DNA of 64,000 bases from Sphingomonas aquatilis (GCF_014196115.1 NZ_JACIDB010000009.1:1-64000); one strand, 5' to 3'. Numbered from the stretch's first letter, positions 7,370 through 18,567 are shown. Notes: a model not told the origin generated them from the letters alone. Numbers and translations are program-made.

Positions 7370-9478
7370 TTATTTTGCGGGCTGCGCCGGACCCATCAGC
7401 TTCTGCGCGAAATAGGTCATCTGCAGCGCCTGCAGGCGGGCGCCCTGTTCGATGTCGGCATCGCCCGAATGGCCGCCGGCGGTGTCCTCGTAGAACAGAT
7501 ACGGCAGGCCGTATTCCTTCAGGCGCGCGGCGAACTTGCGGGCATGCTGCGGGCCGACGCGGTCGTCCTTGGTCGTGGTCCAGATATAGGGTTCGGGATA
7601 GGCCACCCCCTTCTTGATATTCTGATAGGGCGAGATCGTGCGTAGGAACGCCTTTTCCGCCGGCACGTCGACCGAGCCATATTCGTCGACCCAGGACTTA
7701 CCCGCCTCGATCTGTTCGTAGCGCATCATGTCGAGCAGCGGGACCTGGATCGTCACCGCCTTCCATAGGTCAGGGTGCTGGTTGAACTCGACGCCCATCA
7801 GCAGACCCCCGTTCGATCCGCCGTAGATGCCCAGCTCCTGCGGGCTGGTCAGCTTGCGCGCGAACAGGTCCTTCGCGACGCTGGCGAAATCGTCGTAGAT
7901 GATCTGTCGCTTGGTTTTGCGGCCGGCATCGTGCCAGGCGGGACCGAATTCGCCGCCGCCACGGATGTTCGCGAGCACGTAGGAGCCGCCACGCTCCAGC
8001 CACAGCTTGCCGGTGATCGCCGAATAGGCGGGCAGCATGGGCAGCTCAAAGCCGCCATAGGCCGTCATGATCGTCGGCGTGCTGCCGTTGAGCGGAATGT
8101 CCTTATGGTGGACGATGAAATACGGGACCTTGGTGCCGTCGGTCGACGTCGCCTCATGCTGCTCGACCACCAGACCTGCCGAATCGAACTTGGGCGGCAG
8201 CGTCTTGACCGGCTTGCCGACGCTCGCCGTCGCGGCGTCGAGCGGCAGCAGCGTGGTCGGCGTCAGGAAGCCGGTGACGGTCATATAGCCGTGGTCGCTG
8301 CGATCGTCGGCACTGGCGACGCCGAGCGAGACGTTGTCCGGCAAGGCGATCGGCCGCGCGGTCCAGCCCGCCTTGCCCGGCGTGTAGACCGCCGCGCGAC
8401 CGCGTACATTGTCGTTATAGATCAGGACGACATGGTCCTTGGTCGTCACCACTTCGTCCACCGATTGGCGCGGATTGGGCGCGAACAATATCGTCGGCGT
8501 CACCCGGCCGCTTTCGACCATGGCGAGCGGGGCCGAGGCGACCGAGCCGGCGGCAACGGCGCCCCAGGGATCGCTGGTTTGGAACAGCACCTGCCCGGCG
8601 ACCATGCCGGCGGGGAAGGTACGCGCCGGAATGTCGAGCTTCTTCGTGCCCTCTGGCGTCCAGACATGCGTCTCGCCGCCGAAGAAGGTGGTGCGGCGTT
8701 CGATCGTGACCAGACGATGGCCCTGCCCGTCGGTCATCACGCCGGCATAGGTGCCCAGCTGATCGGTCGGCGCGCCGCGGAAGATTTCCTTGGCGGCATC
8801 CAGCGGTTGGCCGCGCTTCACCATCTTGACGACGAAGGGATAGCTCGATCCGGTCATCGTGCCGGCGCCCCAGTCGCGGCTGACGAGCAGCGTATCCTTG
8901 TCGAGCCAGCTCGCGCCCTGCTTCGACTTGGGTAGCGAGAAACCGCCGGGCACGAACTGTCCGGTCGCCAGGTCGAACTCGCGATAGCTGATCGCGTCCT
9001 CGCCGCCTTCGGACAATGCGACGAGGCAGAGGCGCTCTTCGGGATGGAGGCAGCTTGCGCCCTTCCACACCCACTTCTTGCCCTCGGCTTTCGACAGCGC
9101 GTCGAGATCGAGCGCGACGGTCCATTTGGGCTGCGGCGCTGCGTAATCCGCCTCGCTCGTCCAGCGCCAGATGCCCTGCGGGTGATCGGCGTCGCGCCAG
9201 AAATTGTAGATGCGGCCGAACAGCTGGTTCGGCATCGGAATGCGATCCTTCGCAGAGGCAATCGCCAGCGCGTCGGCGTAAAAGCCCTGGTAGCGCGGAT
9301 CGTTCTGCAACCGGGGCAGCGTGCGGGCGTTTTCGGCCTCGACCCAGGCGAGCGGCTTGGCGCCGTCCTTGTCTTCCAGCCAGATATAGGGATCGGTATC
9401 GGTCACGGGCGTGCTCTGCGCGAAGGCGGAGGTCGCGGCAAGCATGGTGGAGGCGATCAGCAGCGTGCGGACGATCAT
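7370..9478 (-). CDS. Secreted prolyl oligopeptidase family serine peptidase (S9)
   Basis: The 702-residue protein has a signal peptide (first 20 residues, ending SAFAQ), an N-terminal beta-propeller region and a C-terminal alpha/beta hydrolase domain. The nucleophile is S555 in GGSNGG, the acid lies in the DDR motif at 638-640, and the histidine is H670 in GGHSGD. S9 enzymes cleave short peptides, often after proline. The frame is open to 9727, but those extra 83 residues read into the divergent MFS gene and have no signal-like character, so I start at the ATG at 9478. The export signal implies periplasmic peptide degradation. Confidence 0.92.
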   Translation of the reverse strand: MIVRTLLIASTMLAATSAFAQSTPVTDTDPYIWLEDKDGAKPLAWVEAENARTLPRLQNDPRYQGFYADALAIASAKDRIPMPNQLFGRIYNFWRDADHPQGIWRWTSEADYAAPQPKWTVALDLDALSKAEGKKWVWKGASCLHPEERLCLVALSEGGEDAISYREFDLATGQFVPGGFSLPKSKQGASWLDKDTLLVSRDWGAGTMTGSSYPFVVKMVKRGQPLDAAKEIFRGAPTDQLGTYAGVMTDGQGHRLVTIERRTTFFGGETHVWTPEGTKKLDIPARTFPAGMVAGQVLFQTSDPWGAVAAGSVASAPLAMVESGRVTPTILFAPNPRQSVDEVVTTKDHVVLIYNDNVRGRAAVYTPGKAGWTARPIALPDNVSLGVASADDRSDHGYMTVTGFLTPTTLLPLDAATASVGKPVKTLPPKFDSAGLVVEQHEATSTDGTKVPYFIVHHKDIPLNGSTPTIMTAYGGFELPMLPAYSAITGKLWLERGGSYVLANIRGGGEFGPAWHDAGRKTKRQIIYDDFASVAKDLFARKLTSPQELGIYGGSNGGLLMGVEFNQHPDLWKAVTIQVPLLDMMRYEQIEAGKSWVDEYGSVDVPAEKAFLRTISPYQNIKKGVAYPEPYIWTTTKDDRVGPQHARKFAARLKEYGLPYLFYEDTAGGHSGDADIEQGARLQALQMTYFAQKLMGPAQPAK

Positions 9479-9524
9479 CGGGGTGCAATCTCCCAGGGGT
9501 GCTACGAGCAGTGATGGACCGGTT

Positions 9525-10964
9525 GTGCCGGGCAATGGCCCCACGGGCAAGGCACCGGCACGCGAAAGCGGCGATGGCCTGCCCCTGCCCCGTCGCTTCG
9601 TGGCGATCGGGGCGATTTCGGCCGGCACCGCGCTGACGATCATTGATGGCGGCATCGCCACGGTCGCGCTGCCGACGATCGCGACGGACCTGCACGTCGG
9701 CAGCAGTGCGGTGGTGTCGGTGGTCACCGTCTACCAGCTGATCCTCGCGATGATGATCCTGCCCTTTGCGGGCCTCGGCGACCGGTTCGGGCTGAAGCGC
9801 ACCTATCAGTTCGGGCAGCTGTTGTTCACCGTGGCGACAGTGCTGTGCTTCTTCGCCAAAAGCCTGCCGTTCCTGCTGGTGGTGCGAGCAGCGCAGGCGT
9901 TGGGCGCAGCGGCGGCGTTGAGCGTCTCGTCGGCGCTGATCCGCTCGATCTATCCCTCGTCGCAGCTCGGCCGGGGCCTCGGCATCAATTCGGTCGTCGT
10001 GTCGAGTTCGGCGGCGCTGGCACCGACGTTGGGCGGGCTGGTGCTGGGGATCGCGCCATGGCCGTGGGTGTTCGCAAGCGCGGTGCCCTTCGCGATCATC
10101 AGCCTGGTCCTCGGCCGCGCACTGCCTGCGCCGCAGCCGCGCAAGGAGCCGTTCGACGTACTCGGCGCGGTGATGTGCGCGAGCATGATCGGCCTGGTCA
10201 TTTCCGGGGCGGAGAGCGCGGTACATGGCGACAGTCCGGTCGTCTCCGCCGCGATCGTCGGGGTCGGCGCGGCGATCGGCTGGGTGTTCATCCGCCGCGA
10301 GCGTGGCGAAGCCAAGCCCATCCTGCCGGTCGATCTGTTGGCGAAGCCCGTGATCGCGCTGTCGGCCATCGGCGCATACACCGCTTTCACCGCTTCGATG
10401 ACGCTGCTGCTGTCGACGCCGTTCCGGCTGACGCACGGTTATGGCTGGAGCGCCGCCGCGGTGGGCGCGGCGATCGCGCCGTGGCCGCTGACCAACATGA
10501 TCGTCGCGCCGCTGGCGGGCTGGCTGTCCGACCGCGTGCCCGCGGGGCTGCTCGGCGGCATCGGCATGGCGGTATCGATCGTCGCGTTGACGCTGATCGC
10601 GCTGCTGCCGGCGGACGCGACCTATGTCGATATCGCGTGGCGGATGGCGCTGTGCGGGTCTGGGTTCGGACTGTTCCTGCCGCCCAATGCGCGGCTGATC
10701 ATCGGATCCGCCCCGCGCGAGCGGGCGGCGGCCGCAGGCGGGCTGGTCGGCACGGTGCGGCTGGTCGGCCAGACGACCGGCGCCACGCTGGTCGCGGCCC
10801 TGCTGGCGATGGGCGTGGGGGCGACATCGACGCCGCCGTTGGTCGCTGCGGGGCTGGCGCTGGTCGCGGGTCTGTGCAGCCTTGCGCGACTGCGCCCGTC
10901 GATCCGTAATCCGCGCAGTGACGAGGCGGAGGATGAGCAGCCGGGCACGCAGGTGTCGCGGTAG
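9525..10964 (+). CDS. MFS transporter
   Basis: This is a polytopic protein of about 479 residues with the major facilitator fold. The first membrane segment holds IDGGIATVALPTIATDLH, a pattern of the drug:H+ antiporter branch, and GLGDRFGLKRTYQ is the loop 2-3 motif A. Some 12-14 hydrophobic helices can be traced. The start is uncertain: no ATG lies in frame near the family's expected beginning. GTG at 9525 and GTG at 9600 are candidates; the open frame back to 9411 overlaps the divergent peptidase gene. The in-sequence ATG at 9514 is in another frame. Substrate unknown. Confidence 0.85.
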   Translation: MPGNGPTGKAPARESGDGLPLPRRFVAIGAISAGTALTIIDGGIATVALPTIATDLHVGSSAVVSVVTVYQLILAMMILPFAGLGDRFGLKRTYQFGQLLFTVATVLCFFAKSLPFLLVVRAAQALGAAAALSVSSALIRSIYPSSQLGRGLGINSVVVSSSAALAPTLGGLVLGIAPWPWVFASAVPFAIISLVLGRALPAPQPRKEPFDVLGAVMCASMIGLVISGAESAVHGDSPVVSAAIVGVGAAIGWVFIRRERGEAKPILPVDLLAKPVIALSAIGAYTAFTASMTLLLSTPFRLTHGYGWSAAAVGAAIAPWPLTNMIVAPLAGWLSDRVPAGLLGGIGMAVSIVALTLIALLPADATYVDIAWRMALCGSGFGLFLPPNARLIIGSAPRERAAAAGGLVGTVRLVGQTTGATLVAALLAMGVGATSTPPLVAAGLALVAGLCSLARLRPSIRNPRSDEAEDEQPGTQVSR

Positions 10965-10970
10965 TTCGTG

Positions 10971-11105
10971 CAGTCCTCCCCCGCCAGGGGGAGGTGGCAG
11001 CGAAGCTGACGGAGGGGGAGGATGCAGCGGGCTTAGCGATTGCGGAAACGCCCCCTCCACCATTCGCTGGCGCGAACGGTCCCCCTCCCCCACTGAAGCG
11101 AGGGA
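10971..11105. repeat. Sphingomonad-type intergenic palindromic element
   Basis: CCTCCCCC (10975-10982) and GGGGGAGG (10987-10994) form a perfect 8-bp stem with the loop GCCA. It is followed by a GGCAGCGAAGCTGACGGAGG-type segment and, near 11050-11105, by a pyrimidine-rich counterpart (CCCCTCC and CCCCCTCCCCC). This arrangement is familiar from short intergenic mosaic repeats of alphaproteobacteria. It sits between the 3' ends of convergent genes and could also serve as a terminator. No gene is visible in 10965-11259. Confidence 0.6.
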
Positions 11106-11159
11106 GGAATTGTAGGCTCAGAACGCGGCTTGGGTCGCGGTGGGGCATTTACCCACATT

Positions 11160-11248
11160 CCGTCACCCCGGCCGAAGATCCGCGGTCCCGCTTATACACC
11201 CGATGCGCGGAAGCAGGGGGGGGGCGCGGGTTAAGCTCGGGGTGACGG
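11160..11248. repeat. Long-range inverted repeat with GTCACCCCG arms
   Basis: An 11-base arm, CCGTCACCCCG at 11160-11170, is matched perfectly in inverse orientation by CGGGGTGACGG at 11238-11248, with 67 bases between. The arm sequence is shared with the larger inverted repeat downstream of acs (16087-16194), which suggests one family of intergenic elements. It ends 11 bases before the stop codon of the DUF885 gene. Confidence 0.6.
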
Positions 11249-11259
11249 GCGAGGTACGA

Positions 11260-13023
11260 TCAGAACACCGCCCGGGCGGTGTCTTCGCCCATCATCTGCT
11301 GGCGGACGAGGGGGATGGCCGGGCCGCCGTAGCTGAGGAATTGATCGTGGAAGGCCTTCCACGCCTTTCGCCCGCCGCGGCTGGCGGTCCAGTCGTCGCG
11401 GAGCTTGCGGATCAGCAGCTTGCCCATCGTGTAATTGAGATAGGCGGGATCGTAGGTGCCGCGGGCCGCCTGTTGGCGCGCATTACCTTCGTCCTGATAG
11501 CATTGCTCGCGGAACATCTGGAGGCTCTGCGCCTGCGTCATGCCGCGTGCGTGCAGGCCGATGGCGGACAGGAAGCGGCAGTCGCGCAGCAGTGCGTTGC
11601 TGAGCTGGCCGATGTGCGTTTCGGGCTTGCCGTTGTCGATGCCGGCTTCCCACATCATCTCTTCGGCATAGTGCGCCCAGCCCTCGGCAAAGGCGTAGCC
11701 GACGAACAGGCGACCGATCGGCGATTTGGCCCGGTTCGAATGCAGGAACTGGAGGAAGTGGCCCGGCATCACCTCATGGATCGAGGTGAACAGCAGGTCC
11801 TTGCGCCCCGGCACGAAGGCATCCTGCGTTTTCTTGTCCCACGCCGGATCGGGCGGCGAGATATAATAGACCGACGGCACGTTCTTTTCGAACGGCCCGG
11901 CGGGATCGATATAGGCGGAATTCTGACGGTTGTAGGGCGGGCTTTCCTCGACCTTCGCCTCTTCGGTCCCGGGAATGGTAACGAGGTCGTGCTTGACGAC
12001 GAAGGCGCGCAGCTCGGGGATCTGGCGGCGGGCTTCGGCGACCGGGCCATCGGGCGCCTTGTCGGCGTTCATCTTGTCGATGCACTGCGGGATCGTCTTG
12101 CCCTTCGCGTAAAGCGCGCAGGCAGCGGTAAGCGCGTTCTGGTTGCGCTTCAGATCGGCGCGGCCCGCCGCCTCGAGCTGGTCGAGCGAGGCATCGACGC
12201 CCTCGGTCGCACGGACCATCCGCTGGAAGCGATCGGCGCCGAGCGCGAAATCCTGAGTCGCGCTGCCGCGTTGCGACGCGAGCCACGTGCCGAGGCCGCG
12301 CATTGCCTCGCTGGCGGCGGCGGAGGCGGTCTTGAGCTGCTCCTGCAGCGTGGGATCGTCGACATCGGCGAAGGCCTTCACCGCGTCGCCGCCGTAATAA
12401 TCGGCAAAGCCGTTGAAGCCGGCCACCCCGTAATTCACGAACGACAAGGGCATCGGCGTCTTCAGGTTCGCGCGGATGTTGCCGACCGCCGCCGGCACGC
12501 GTTGCAGGAAGGCGATCACCGCCTTCATCCGCGTCGGCGCATCGGCATAGGGCCGCGCGATATAGACGTTGGGGTCGAGGCCGCCGCCGACATAATAAGC
12601 CGGGTTGTTGTGCGGCTGGTCGGCGTCGTCGAGCCAGAACAGCTTGCCCTCCGCAACGCGCACCAGATAGTCGCGCTCGAACCGGTCCTGCGGCGATAGA
12701 TCGGCGTCGCCGAACGCCTTGGCGCGGTCGATCGTCTGGTGCAGGAATTCGGACTGGCGCTTCAGTCCCGCCGCGCTCCAGTCGGGCAGCTGACCGTCGA
12801 AATCGTGGCGGCCTTCATACACCGCGAAGGCGGGATCGATCCGGAACCAGCTTTCGATGAAGCCGTCGCGAAAGCGCACCCAGTTGCTGGGCGTGGCGAC
12901 GGGCTTCGGCGCGGGCGCGGTGGCCGCCTCGTTGGCGGCGGGCGCAGCGCCACGCGAACAGCCTGCCGATACCGTTGCCGCGATCGCCATCGCCAACAGG
13001 GATGCCCTGACCCTGACCGTCAT
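11260..13023 (-). CDS. DUF885 family lipoprotein, probable metallopeptidase-like
   Basis: The 587-residue protein starts with a lipoprotein signal whose lipobox VSAGC puts the lipidated cysteine near residue 22. The body matches the DUF885 family. HEVMPGHFLQ is the HExxxGH zinc-binding-like motif, and GWAHYAEEMM follows in the position of a downstream ligand. The family is common in sphingomonads and thought to be peptidase-like, without a settled substrate. I chose the ATG at 13023 because of the lipobox and the purine-rich GGAG seven bases upstream; the open frame extends to 13188 into the divergent hydrolase gene. Confidence 0.88.
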   Translation of the reverse strand: MTVRVRASLLAMAIAATVSAGCSRGAAPAANEAATAPAPKPVATPSNWVRFRDGFIESWFRIDPAFAVYEGRHDFDGQLPDWSAAGLKRQSEFLHQTIDRAKAFGDADLSPQDRFERDYLVRVAEGKLFWLDDADQPHNNPAYYVGGGLDPNVYIARPYADAPTRMKAVIAFLQRVPAAVGNIRANLKTPMPLSFVNYGVAGFNGFADYYGGDAVKAFADVDDPTLQEQLKTASAAASEAMRGLGTWLASQRGSATQDFALGADRFQRMVRATEGVDASLDQLEAAGRADLKRNQNALTAACALYAKGKTIPQCIDKMNADKAPDGPVAEARRQIPELRAFVVKHDLVTIPGTEEAKVEESPPYNRQNSAYIDPAGPFEKNVPSVYYISPPDPAWDKKTQDAFVPGRKDLLFTSIHEVMPGHFLQFLHSNRAKSPIGRLFVGYAFAEGWAHYAEEMMWEAGIDNGKPETHIGQLSNALLRDCRFLSAIGLHARGMTQAQSLQMFREQCYQDEGNARQQAARGTYDPAYLNYTMGKLLIRKLRDDWTASRGGRKAWKAFHDQFLSYGGPAIPLVRQQMMGEDTARAVF

Positions 13024-13208
13024 ATCCGTCTCCACTCCGCCATTCCGGCGCTTGTCGCGGCCGATCCTGACAGCCCGGACCCGATGGCGCCACCCCCTTC
13101 GGTCGCCGACGGCTATCCGGGCGGTTGCTCGGAAATGTGATCTAAGTTGCGGAACGGCCGCCCGATCCGCCTCGTTGGGGCAGCGCATTGCCTGAAAGGA
13201 TGATCGCC

Positions 13209-14036
13209 ATGCCCTATATCAAAACGCGCGACGGCACCGATATTTACGTCAAGGACTGGGGCTCGGGCCGGCCGGTGATCCTGATCCATGGCTGGCCGTT
13301 GTCGGCGGACAGCTGGGACCCGCAGATGATGGCGCTGGCGGACGCGGGCTTCCGCGCGATCGCCTATGACCGGCGTGGGTTCGGACGGTCGGGGCAGCCG
13401 TGGAGCGGCTATGATTACGACACGCTCGCCGACGATCTGGCCGACGTGATGGCCGCCACCGGCGCGGACAGCGACGCGACGCTGGTCGGCTTCTCGATGG
13501 GGGGTGGCGAGGTCGCGCGCTACATGAGCCGTCATGGCGGCAAGGGCGTGATCGCCGCCGCGCTGGTCGGATCGGTCGTCCCCTATATGCTGAAGACCGA
13601 GGACAATCCGAATGGCGTCGCCGAGGCGGATCTTGCCGAGATCGGCGAGAACATCCAGAAGGATCGGGCGCACTTCTTCCGCAGCACCTTCTTCAAGCAG
13701 TTCTTCGGTGTCGGTGTGATCAGCCATCCGGTGAGCGATGCGGTGCTGGATGCGGCGACGGCGACCGCGATGCAGGCGGGGCTGAAGCCGACGCTCGCCT
13801 GCGCCGAGGCGTTCGGCCACACCGATTTCCGCCCCGATCTCGGCGCCTTCCGCGTGCCGACGCTGATCATCCACGGCACGTCCGACGTGACGGTGCCGAT
13901 CGATGCCACCGGTCGCGCCGCGGCCGAGGCGATCGCGGACAGCCAGCTGGTGGAATACGACGGCGCGCCGCACGGCCTGTTCGCCACGCATGGCGACCGG
14001 CTGACCAACGATCTGCTGACCTTCCTCGGGCGCTGA
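13209..14036 (+). CDS. Alpha/beta hydrolase, non-heme haloperoxidase-like
   Basis: The 275-residue protein closely follows the cofactor-free bacterial haloperoxidase/arylesterase family. HGWPLSADSWD occurs at 27-37, the nucleophile S96 in GFSMGGG, the acid D226 in HGTSDVTVP, and H255 in GAPHGLF. The physiological reaction is most likely ester hydrolysis; perhydrolase or halogenation activity is known in vitro for relatives. The ATG at 13209 follows AAAGGA with good spacing and gives the family's usual start MPYIKTRDG. An in-frame ATG at 13188 adds seven residues. It is divergent from the DUF885 gene. Confidence 0.9.
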   Translation: MPYIKTRDGTDIYVKDWGSGRPVILIHGWPLSADSWDPQMMALADAGFRAIAYDRRGFGRSGQPWSGYDYDTLADDLADVMAATGADSDATLVGFSMGGGEVARYMSRHGGKGVIAAALVGSVVPYMLKTEDNPNGVAEADLAEIGENIQKDRAHFFRSTFFKQFFGVGVISHPVSDAVLDAATATAMQAGLKPTLACAEAFGHTDFRPDLGAFRVPTLIIHGTSDVTVPIDATGRAAAEAIADSQLVEYDGAPHGLFATHGDRLTNDLLTFLGR

Positions 14037-14123
14037 CGCTACGGCTGGCGCCGGGCGAGATGCATCGGTAAGCAGTGCCGCGGGCGCCCGGGAGGTGCCC
14101 GCGGTTTTGAGTTGGGGAGCGTG

Positions 14124-16061
<1,938 letters not shown>

Positions 16062-16086
16062 GGCGGCGCGGTCGCCGAATCTTCCT

Positions 16087-16194
16087 CGTCACCCCGGACT
16101 TGTTCCGGGGTCCACTGGGCGGCGAGGGCAACGCTCGAGCCTCTTGTCATGCCCCTCGCCGCGGAGTGGACCCCGGAACAAGTCCGGGGTGACG
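16087..16194. repeat. Perfect 30-bp inverted repeat pair downstream of acs
   Basis: A 30-base arm at 16087-16116 recurs exactly, inverted, at 16165-16194, with 48 bases between. Each arm also folds on itself (CCCCGGA / TCCGGGG around CTTGT). The structure could act as a terminator for acs, and the arms share the GTCACCCCGG core with the element at 11160-11248. Such GTCACCCCGG palindromes are dispersed in many sphingomonad genomes. Confidence 0.75.
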
Positions 16195-16211
16195 GTGTGG
16201 GTGGGGCGACT

Positions 16212-16228
16212 GTAACGCTTCGTAACGC
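16212..16228 (+). promoter_or_regulatory. Tandem GTAACGC repeat upstream of cstA
   Basis: GTAACGC occurs at 16212-16218 and again at 16222-16228, a 10-base period that would place both copies on one face of the helix. Such spacing is usual for response-regulator half-sites. It lies 63 bases before the cstA start. No regulator can be named from the sequence. Confidence 0.3.
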
Positions 16229-16290
16229 GCCTGCCGGTTGCCCCTCATGCCCTCGCCCTCTACGCATTTCCCGCAAAGGGAGACAGACGG

Positions 16291-18342
16291 ATGGGCATCG
16301 CTAGCAGGATCGGCTGGATCGTCCTCGCACTGGTCGGGGCGGCGGCGCTGGCCGTGGTCGCGACCGCGCGGGGCGAGGCGGTGAACGCCATCTGGATCGT
16401 CGTCGCGGCAATCTCCGTCTATCTGATCGCCTATCGCTTCTACGCGCTCTATCTCGCCAAGATCGTCGGTATCGACCCCGCCCGCCCCACCCCGGCGGTG
16501 CGCCATCCCGACGGTCTCGATTTCGTCCCCACCGACCGGCGCGTGCTGTTCGGCCATCATTTCGCGGCGATCGCCGGCGCGGGGCCGCTCGTCGGGCCGG
16601 TGCTGGCGGCACAGATGGGCTATCTGCCCGGCATGCTGTGGCTGCTCGCCGGCGTCGTGCTGGTAGGGGCGGTGCAAGACTTCATGGTGCTGTTCCTGTC
16701 GATGCGGCGCGACGGGCGCTCGCTCGGCGAGCTGATCCGCATGGAAATGGGCGCGGTGCCGGGCACGATCGCGCTGTTTGGCGCCTTCATGATCATGGTG
16801 ATCATCCTGGCGGTGCTGGCGCTGATCGTCGTCCGTGCGCTCGCCGGCAGCCCCTGGGGCCTGTTCACCGTCGCCGCCACCATCCCGCTCGCGCTGCTGA
16901 TGGGCGTCTATACGCGCTGGATCCGGCCGGGGCGGATCGGCGAGGTGTCGCTGCTGGGACTGGTCGGCCTGATCCTTGCGATCGTCTACGGCCAGAATGT
17001 CGCAGAATCGGCGACGCTGGCGCCGTGGTTCACCTATACGCCCGTCCAGCTGTGCTGGATCCTGATTGGCTATGGTGCCATTGCTGCTCTGCTGCCGGTG
17101 TGGCTGTTGCTCGCGCCCCGCGATTACCTGTCGACCTTCCTCAAGATCGGCGCGATCGCTGCCCTGGCGATCGGCATCGTGGTGGTCGCCCCGCCGCTGC
17201 GTATGCCGGCGCTGACGCAGTTCATCGACGGCAGCGGGCCGGTGTGGTCGGGTTCGCTGTTCCCGTTCCTGTTCATCACGATCGCCTGCGGCGCGGTGTC
17301 GGGCTTTCACGCGCTCATCGCCAGCGGCACGACGCCCAAACTGATCGCGAGCGAGGGCGATGCCCGCTTCATCGGCTATGGCGCGATGCTGATGGAAAGC
17401 TTCGTCGCGATCATGGCTCTGGTCGCGGCATCGGTGATCGATCCGGGCGTCTATTTCACGATGAACAGCCCCGCCGCGGTCGTCGGCACCGATCCCGCCA
17501 GCGCGGCCGCCGCGGTCACCAAGATGGGCTTTGCCGTCAGTGCGGATACGATCGCCGCGACCGCGAAGGATGTCGGCGAAACGACGATCATCAGCCGCGC
17601 AGGCGGCGCGCCTACGTTGGCGGTCGGCATGGCGCATATCTTCAGCCGTCTGATCGGCGGGCGTGAGATGATGGCCTTCTGGTATCATTTCGCGATCCTG
17701 TTTGAGGCGCTGTTCATCCTGACCGCGGTCGACGCCGGCACCCGTGCCGGGCGTTTCATGTTGCAGGATCTGATCGGGCTGGCGGTGCCGAGCTTCCGTA
17801 ACGCGACATCCATCGTGCCGGGGCTGATCGGCACGGGTCTGTGCGTCGCGGCCTGGGGGTTCTTCCTCTATCAAGGGGTCACCGATCCCCTGGGCGGCGT
17901 GAACACGCTGTGGCCACTGTTCGGGATTTCGAACCAGATGCTCGCGGCGGTCGCGCTGACGCTGGCGACGGTCGTGCTGTTCCGCATGAAGCGGCAGCGC
18001 TACGCCTGGGTCACGATCCTGCCCGCGAGCTGGCTGGTGCTATGCACCGTCACCGCCAGCCTGATGAAGTTGTTCGCGTCCGATCCGCGCGTGGGCTTCC
18101 TCGCCCATGCCAGCCGCTTCGCCGATGCGGCAGCGCGCGGCGAGGTGCTGGCGCCGGCGAAGTCGCTGGCCGAGATGCAGCGGATCGTGATGAACGACCG
18201 GATCGACGCGGCGCTGTGCGCGCTGTTCCTGGCGGTGGTCGTTTCGATCGTGGCATATGGCGTTCGCACGTGCCTGGCGGCGCGACGGATCGACGCGCCC
18301 TCGGTCAGCGAACTTCCGGCGACCGCGGGAGCGGTGGCGTGA
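16291..18342 (+). CDS. cstA: Carbon starvation protein CstA (pyruvate/peptide transporter family)
   Basis: The 683-residue inner-membrane protein has the conserved CstA core: an N-terminal helix pair, the HPDGLDFVPTDRRVLFGHHF segment, AGAGPLVGPVLAAQMGYLPG, and some 16 hydrophobic helices. CstA proteins take up pyruvate in Escherichia coli and have been linked to peptide uptake in other bacteria. GGGAGA ten bases upstream supports the ATG at 16291. It is translationally coupled through GTGA to a ybdD gene, the standard partner. Together with acs it suggests recovery of excreted C2/C3 acids. Confidence 0.94.
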   Translation: MGIASRIGWIVLALVGAAALAVVATARGEAVNAIWIVVAAISVYLIAYRFYALYLAKIVGIDPARPTPAVRHPDGLDFVPTDRRVLFGHHFAAIAGAGPLVGPVLAAQMGYLPGMLWLLAGVVLVGAVQDFMVLFLSMRRDGRSLGELIRMEMGAVPGTIALFGAFMIMVIILAVLALIVVRALAGSPWGLFTVAATIPLALLMGVYTRWIRPGRIGEVSLLGLVGLILAIVYGQNVAESATLAPWFTYTPVQLCWILIGYGAIAALLPVWLLLAPRDYLSTFLKIGAIAALAIGIVVVAPPLRMPALTQFIDGSGPVWSGSLFPFLFITIACGAVSGFHALIASGTTPKLIASEGDARFIGYGAMLMESFVAIMALVAASVIDPGVYFTMNSPAAVVGTDPASAAAAVTKMGFAVSADTIAATAKDVGETTIISRAGGAPTLAVGMAHIFSRLIGGREMMAFWYHFAILFEALFILTAVDAGTRAGRFMLQDLIGLAVPSFRNATSIVPGLIGTGLCVAAWGFFLYQGVTDPLGGVNTLWPLFGISNQMLAAVALTLATVVLFRMKRQRYAWVTILPASWLVLCTVTASLMKLFASDPRVGFLAHASRFADAAARGEVLAPAKSLAEMQRIVMNDRIDAALCALFLAVVVSIVAYGVRTCLAARRIDAPSVSELPATAGAVA

Positions 18343-18530
18343 CGATTACCCGCACAATCCGGACGCTCCGCGATGCGCTGCACCTGCTGGTGGGCATGCC
18401 ATCCTACGAGACATACCGGGCGCATATGGCGGAGGCGCATCCGGACCGGCCGATCATGAGCAAAAGCGCGTTCTTTCGCGACCGGCAGCAGGCCCGGTAC
18501 GGCGGGCGCAACGGCGGGCGTTGCTGCTGA
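18339..18530 (+). CDS. YbdD/YjiX family small protein, CstA partner
   Basis: The protein has 63 residues and starts with GTG overlapping the cstA stop. The family pattern is clear: LVGMPSYETY, then HMAEAHPDRP, then FFRDRQQARYGG, ending with a C-terminal double cysteine. Members are found almost always directly after cstA and are needed with it for pyruvate transport in enterobacteria. A longer frame upstream (from 17841) is out of phase with cstA and is a shadow. Confidence 0.92.
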   Translation: MTITRTIRTLRDALHLLVGMPSYETYRAHMAEAHPDRPIMSKSAFFRDRQQARYGGRNGGRCC

Positions 18531-18567
18531 CGCGCAGCGAAGGTTTCGGCCATGACGCTGCCGGCGG

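Noticed and set aside
9411..9524. N-terminal extension of the MFS transporter into the peptidase gene
   Set aside because: The extra residues overlap the signal peptide region of the divergent gene and do not resemble an MFS N-terminus.
8415..11093. 892-codon minus-strand frame across the peptidase and MFS genes
   Set aside because: Arginine-rich translation without motifs, running through the divergent promoter and two real genes; a compositional shadow.
16147..17874. 575-codon frame antisense to cstA
   Set aside because: Low-complexity Arg/His/Asp/Gln translation opposite a certain membrane protein gene.
17841..18338. Upstream extension of the ybdD frame
   Set aside because: It lies wholly inside cstA in another frame; the family sequence begins only at the GTG at 18339.
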